From Richelia sp. UBA3308 (GTDB lineage Bacteria > Cyanobacteriota > Cyanobacteriia > Cyanobacteriales > Nostocaceae): a DNA stretch of 8,437 bases. The position numbers were made by a program, and so were the translations under genes. Positions 6,319-8,437 of the stretch are shown here, piece after piece (within the stretch, counting starts at the first letter, position 1; every line of letters starts with the position of its first letter). The notes below the pieces were generated by a model. It had not been told where the DNA came from and made no database searches. It saw only the letters and a list, made by a program, of their open reading frames with translations. Location: the NCBI GenBank assembly GCA_002361335.1, contig DESS01000401.1, forward strand, positions 2,385 through 10,821, in the 5' to 3' direction.

Positions 6319-6449
6319 GAATTAAAAAATTGATTAATAGAATCATTTTAAGTAATGCATTACAAATTTTATTATTCAAGTAAGCTTCTATCTAAAGGTA
6401 ATGCAGTACCATATTACGAGAATGATTTTCATTGTCTCGGAGAATAAGG
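6319..6449 (+). promoter_or_regulatory. cobW upstream region with Fur/Zur-like palindromes
   Basis: This 131-bp gap holds several dyads. TGATTAATAGAATCA (6331-6345) fits a 7-1-7 layout like cyanobacterial Zur boxes (TGATAATnATTATCA) with five paired positions per arm. GTAATGCATTAC (6352-6363) is a perfect 12-bp palindrome, and GTAATGCA recurs at 6398-6405 within GGTAATGCAGTACC. AATGA-TTT-TCATT (6421-6433) lies about 16 bp before the ATG. Zur control of COG0523 genes is known in cyanobacteria, but none of these sites matches the consensus closely. I see no confident -10/-35 pair. Confidence 0.4.
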
Positions 6450-7418
6450 ATGACTGCTCAAGCTTTAGATACAGTCCCCGTAACCGTTCTCACTGGTTAT
6501 TTAGGAGCGGGAAAAACAACTTTACTTAACCGGATTCTCACCCACGAACATGGTAAGAAAGTCGCGGTGATAGTCAATGAGTTTGGAGAAGTGGGAATTG
6601 ATAATCAATTGGTTATCGATGCTGATGAAGAAATCTTTGAAATGAATAATGGCTGCATTTGCTGTACGGTACGTGGTGATTTGATTCGCATTATTGCTAA
6701 TTTAATGAAGCGCCGTAATAAATTTGACCATTTAGTAATTGAAACTACTGGACTAGCAGACCCCGCACCTGTAATTCAGACTTTCTTTGTAGATGAGGAT
6801 ATGCGAGAAAAATTGAATTTAGATGCTGTAGTTACAGTAGTTGATGCCAAGCATATTTGGCAACATTGGGATGCAGATGAAGCTCAAGAACAAATTGCTT
6901 TTGCTGATGTAATTTTACTTAATAAAACTGATTTAGTAGCCCCAGAACAACTTGAAGAATTAGAAAATAGAATACGGGGAATGAATGCAATGGCAAAAAT
7001 CTACCGTACTCGCAATTCTGAGTTAGAAATGGATGCGCTTTTAGGAGTGAAAGCTTTTGATTTAGATAGAGCTTTGGAAATTGACCCAGATTTTTTAAGC
7101 GAAGATGCTCACGAACATGATGAGACAGTTTATTCTATAGCTTTGGTGGAAAAAGGTGAATTAGATGGGGATAAGTTAAATCTATGGTTAGGTAATTTAT
7201 TACAAACTAAAGGTCCCGATATTTTCCGGATGAAAGGTATTTTAAATATTGCTGGAGAAGATGAAAGGTTTGTATTCCAAGGAGTACATATGTTATTAGA
7301 TGGGAAACCAGACCGTTTATGGAAGGAAGGTGAACAACGTAAGAATGAACTGGTGTTTATTGGTCGCGATTTAGATGAAAATCAGTTGAAGAAAGATTTT
7401 CTCGCTTGTATGGCTTAA
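6450..7418 (+). CDS. CobW/COG0523 family metal-chaperone GTPase
   Basis: This 322-residue G3E-family GTPase is thought to deliver metal, most often zinc in this clade, to target proteins. It shows Walker A GYLGAGKT at 16-23, VIVNEFGEVGID at 41-51, the metal-binding CxCC motif within NGCICCTV (Cys69, Cys71, Cys72), ETTGLADP at 98-105 and the guanine-specificity motif NKTD at 158-161. The CobW C-terminal domain follows from about 225 after a short HEHDE stretch; there is no long His-rich linker. The start is ATG 6450, with GGAG seven bases upstream. A TTG at 6432 is in frame but would add six residues unlike family starts. Its position behind coaT suggests a metal-homeostasis cluster, but a 131-bp gap with palindromes suggests its own promoter. 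A role in B12 synthesis is less likely, as no cob genes are present. Confidence 0.9.
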   Translation: MTAQALDTVPVTVLTGYLGAGKTTLLNRILTHEHGKKVAVIVNEFGEVGIDNQLVIDADEEIFEMNNGCICCTVRGDLIRIIANLMKRRNKFDHLVIETTGLADPAPVIQTFFVDEDMREKLNLDAVVTVVDAKHIWQHWDADEAQEQIAFADVILLNKTDLVAPEQLEELENRIRGMNAMAKIYRTRNSELEMDALLGVKAFDLDRALEIDPDFLSEDAHEHDETVYSIALVEKGELDGDKLNLWLGNLLQTKGPDIFRMKGILNIAGEDERFVFQGVHMLLDGKPDRLWKEGEQRKNELVFIGRDLDENQLKKDFLACMA

Positions 7419-7526
7419 CTTTGATTAATAGTTATAGCTTTTCCCAGTCTATTGATGTATACCTCAAAACCTCACCACGCCACTTGCTACAAGTCGGGGA
7501 ACCCGCCCAACGCAGTGGCTCCCCAA

Positions 7527-7552
7527 CCCCTCTCCAAAGCATCGGAGAGGGG
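7527..7552. repeat. Hairpin within interspersed repeat
   Basis: CCCCTCTCC and GGAGAGGGG form a perfect 9-bp GC-rich stem with an 8-nt loop. It sits inside a larger inverted repeat ending at ACCTCACC/GGTGAGGT (7469-7582). No T run follows directly, so a terminator function for cobW is possible but weak. Confidence 0.6.
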
Positions 7553-7633
7553 AGATAAAGCACAGCTTTATTGGGGTGAGGTGAAGCTGTACCTCGGTTG
7601 GTTAATAAATGCTATATTCCGCCATTTTATTCG

Positions 7634-7686
7634 TTCTAAATTCTAAATTCTAAATTCTAAATTCTAAATTCTAAATTCTAAATTCT
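7634..7686. repeat. Heptanucleotide tandem repeat (TTCTAAA)7
   Basis: Seven exact, uninterrupted copies of TTCTAAA run from 7634 to 7682, followed by a partial TTCT. Short tandemly repeated heptamers (STRR) are known from heterocyst-forming cyanobacteria such as Calothrix and Nostoc. The array lies about 30 bp before the WD40 remnant. Confidence 0.9.
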
Positions 7687-7713
7687 TACTTCTTATTTAG
7701 TTTAAAAGTACAA

Positions 7714-8184
7714 ATGAAAACTATTAAATCTAGCGACTTTGATTTAAATTGGAATAATATACTTTAAACCCAACCTTGGTTAATGCGTGGTTTTCCAGGT
7801 AAAATTCGTCATTTAGCTTGGTCAAAAGTGACTACATCTAAAAAAGAACCATTGCTCGGATCTTCTAGCGCAGAAGGTATAGTTGTCTGGGAAAAACAAG
7901 ATGATGCATCTTCGGGTTGGGATGCGACTGTATTAAGCAATCATAGCGATATTGTAGAAGCAATCGAATTTGCACCCGATAACTTAATGCTTGCTTCTGC
8001 TGGTGCTGACGGTTGGCTTTGTTTGTGGAAAAAAGCGAAAAACGTAACGCAAGTTCTCCAAGGTGCTAACAACGGTTTTTCTTGCATTGCATGGCATCCC
8101 CAAGGTAATAAAATTGCTGCTGGGGGTCAAAATGGTGAAGTGTTAATTTGGTCTAAAGGTAATCGTGGGGTTGGTTTTGCTTGA
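7714..8184 (+). pseudogene. WD40-repeat protein, internally deleted and interrupted
   Basis: An ATG at 7714 reads 17 codons (MKTIKSSDFDLNWNNIL), meets TAA at 7765-7767, and continues in the same frame for a further 138 codons to TGA at 8182-8184. The downstream part is clearly the C-terminal end of a cyanobacterial WD40 protein. It has three blades, around FPGKIRHLAW...GIVVWEK, VEAIEFAPDNLMLASAGADG...CLWKK and FSCIAWHPQGNKIAAGGQNG...LIWSK. A working propeller needs about seven blades, roughly 300 residues or more, so about half the gene is missing. An N-terminal start fused to mid-protein sequence implies an internal deletion, besides the stop. An internal ATG at 7783 could give a 133-residue fragment but lacks a ribosome-binding site. 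Cyanobacterial cobW-like genes are often followed by WD40 genes, so this may be the remnant of a conserved neighbour. Confidence 0.75.
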
Positions 8185-8199
8185 GGATTGATACTCAAG
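8180..8199. terminator. Short dyad between convergent genes
   Basis: CTTGAG (8180-8185) and CTCAAG (8194-8199) form a perfect 6-bp dyad with an 8-nt loop, spanning both stop codons of the convergent WD40 remnant and Rpn-like gene. The stem is short and AT-rich with no clean T run, so a bidirectional terminator role is only possible. Confidence 0.25.
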
Positions 8200-8437
8200 A
8201 TTGTCCCCCATTTTGTTTTTCAATAGCTTTTCTGACAACTTCAACTTCTAAATCAAGTGCTTGAGCAATTTGTTCAACACTTAATCCCATATTTGACATC
8301 CGAGGGATTGTTTCAAGTTTTCCTTCAAGTTTTCCCTCAAGTTTTCCCTCAAGTTTTCCTTCAAGCTTTCCCTCAAGCTTTACTTCCTGATAAAATTTAG
8401 TTTGTTGCCACTCAGTTAACCCAAACATTGCTTCTAA
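8195..8437 (-). CDS. Rpn-family (PD-(D/E)XK nuclease-like) protein, C-terminal part only
   Basis: The frame is open to the window edge, so the N-terminal nuclease domain lies outside. The 80 visible residues begin LEAMFGLTEWQQTKFYQEVK, typical of the C-terminal region of Rpn-like putative transposase/nuclease proteins that are abundant in filamentous cyanobacteria. Next come five KLEG tetrapeptides plus KLE, a charged segment likely to be helical. A short helix-turn-helix-like tail follows (GLSVEQIAQALDLEVEVVRKAI), then TGA at 8195-8197. An ATG at 8428 is internal to the family's conserved stretch and is not the true start. The gene is convergent with the WD40 remnant, with only 10 bp between their stops. 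Confidence 0.75.
   Translation of the reverse strand, partial: LEAMFGLTEWQQTKFYQEVKLEGKLEGKLEGKLEGKLEGKLETIPRMSNMGLSVEQIAQALDLEVEVVRKAIEKQNGGQS
8312..8380 (-). repeat. 12-bp in-frame minisatellite encoding (KLEG)5-KLE
   Basis: Five full 12-bp units and one 9-bp partial unit repeat on the minus strand, differing only at a few C/T positions on the plus strand. They code for KLEG each time. Such arrays can change copy number by slippage without shifting the frame. Confidence 0.8.

Larger units (their letters stand above)
7419..7713. other. Repeat-filled intergenic region
   Basis: No real gene is present. Bases 7470-7582 form an interspersed-repeat block: outer arms CCTCACC (7470-7476) and GGTGAGG (7575-7581) enclose a perfect 9-bp stem, CCCCTCTCC (7527-7535) with GGAGAGGGG (7544-7552). 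This is followed by a heptamer tandem repeat. A 64-codon open frame starting at 7452 runs through both repeats and is not credible as a protein. Confidence 0.65.

Noticed and set aside
6432..6449. Upstream TTG start for the CobW protein
   Set aside because: The ATG at 6450 has GGAG at good spacing and gives the usual family N-terminus. The TTG adds MSRRIR with no support.
6319..6449. Cobalamin riboswitch upstream of cobW
   Set aside because: The gap is too short for a B12 riboswitch and shows no B12-box-like sequence. The dyads here are short operator-like palindromes.
7452..7646. 64-codon plus-strand open frame
   Set aside because: It runs entirely through an interspersed palindromic repeat and the heptamer array, with low-complexity and improbable residue content.
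7634..7686. CRISPR-like array
   Set aside because: The units are 7-bp direct tandem copies with no spacers and no cas genes, so this is a simple heptamer repeat.

Overview
The window looks like chromosomal DNA of a filamentous, Nostocales-type cyanobacterium. Supporting signs are HIP1 octamers (GCGATCGC at 1549-1556, 3197-3204 and 5840-5847), a heptanucleotide tandem repeat of the STRR type known from heterocystous cyanobacteria, several palindromic interspersed elements, low to moderate GC, and protein families typical of this group. No species is assigned.

Layout: (1) 1-1248, the 3' part of a gene for a LysM protein with a Pro/Thr linker and an unrecognised C-terminal region. (2) 1249-1760, a gene-poor stretch with several hairpins. 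(3) 1760-2910, a two-gene cassette (DUF6883 plus DUF4926) lying between two direct copies, about 91% identical and exactly 950 bp apart, of the 3' end of a coaR-type gene. (4) 2710-4362, coaR (MerR DNA-binding domain fused to a precorrin-8X-methylmutase-like domain), interrupted by an in-frame TAA, then a coaR-coaT intergenic region holding two MerR-type promoters and a nested inverted-repeat element. (5) 4363-6318, coaT, a P1B-4 metal-efflux ATPase. (6) 6450-7418, a CobW/COG0523 metal-chaperone GTPase. (7) 7419-7713, an interspersed repeat and (TTCTAAA)7. (8) 7714-8184, a decayed WD40-repeat gene. (9) 8195-8437, the 3' part of an Rpn-like gene on the minus strand.

The core is a metal-homeostasis locus. 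In Synechocystis, CoaR is a cobalt-responsive activator whose C-terminal Cys-His-Cys motif is needed for sensing, and CoaT is the cobalt exporter it switches on. Here both outward promoters share the MerR-type design (20-bp spacer with an internal dyad), so each gene probably has its own CoaR operator. The sensor is broken as read: a stop after residue 321 removes the last 66 codons, including Cys-His-Cys, although those codons remain intact and in frame downstream. A second copy of this tail lies beyond the DUF6883/DUF4926 cassette. The exporter and the CobW GTPase look intact. The locus therefore shows an intact efflux pump beside a sensor that is recently disabled, or misread in sequencing, in a region reshaped by repeats.
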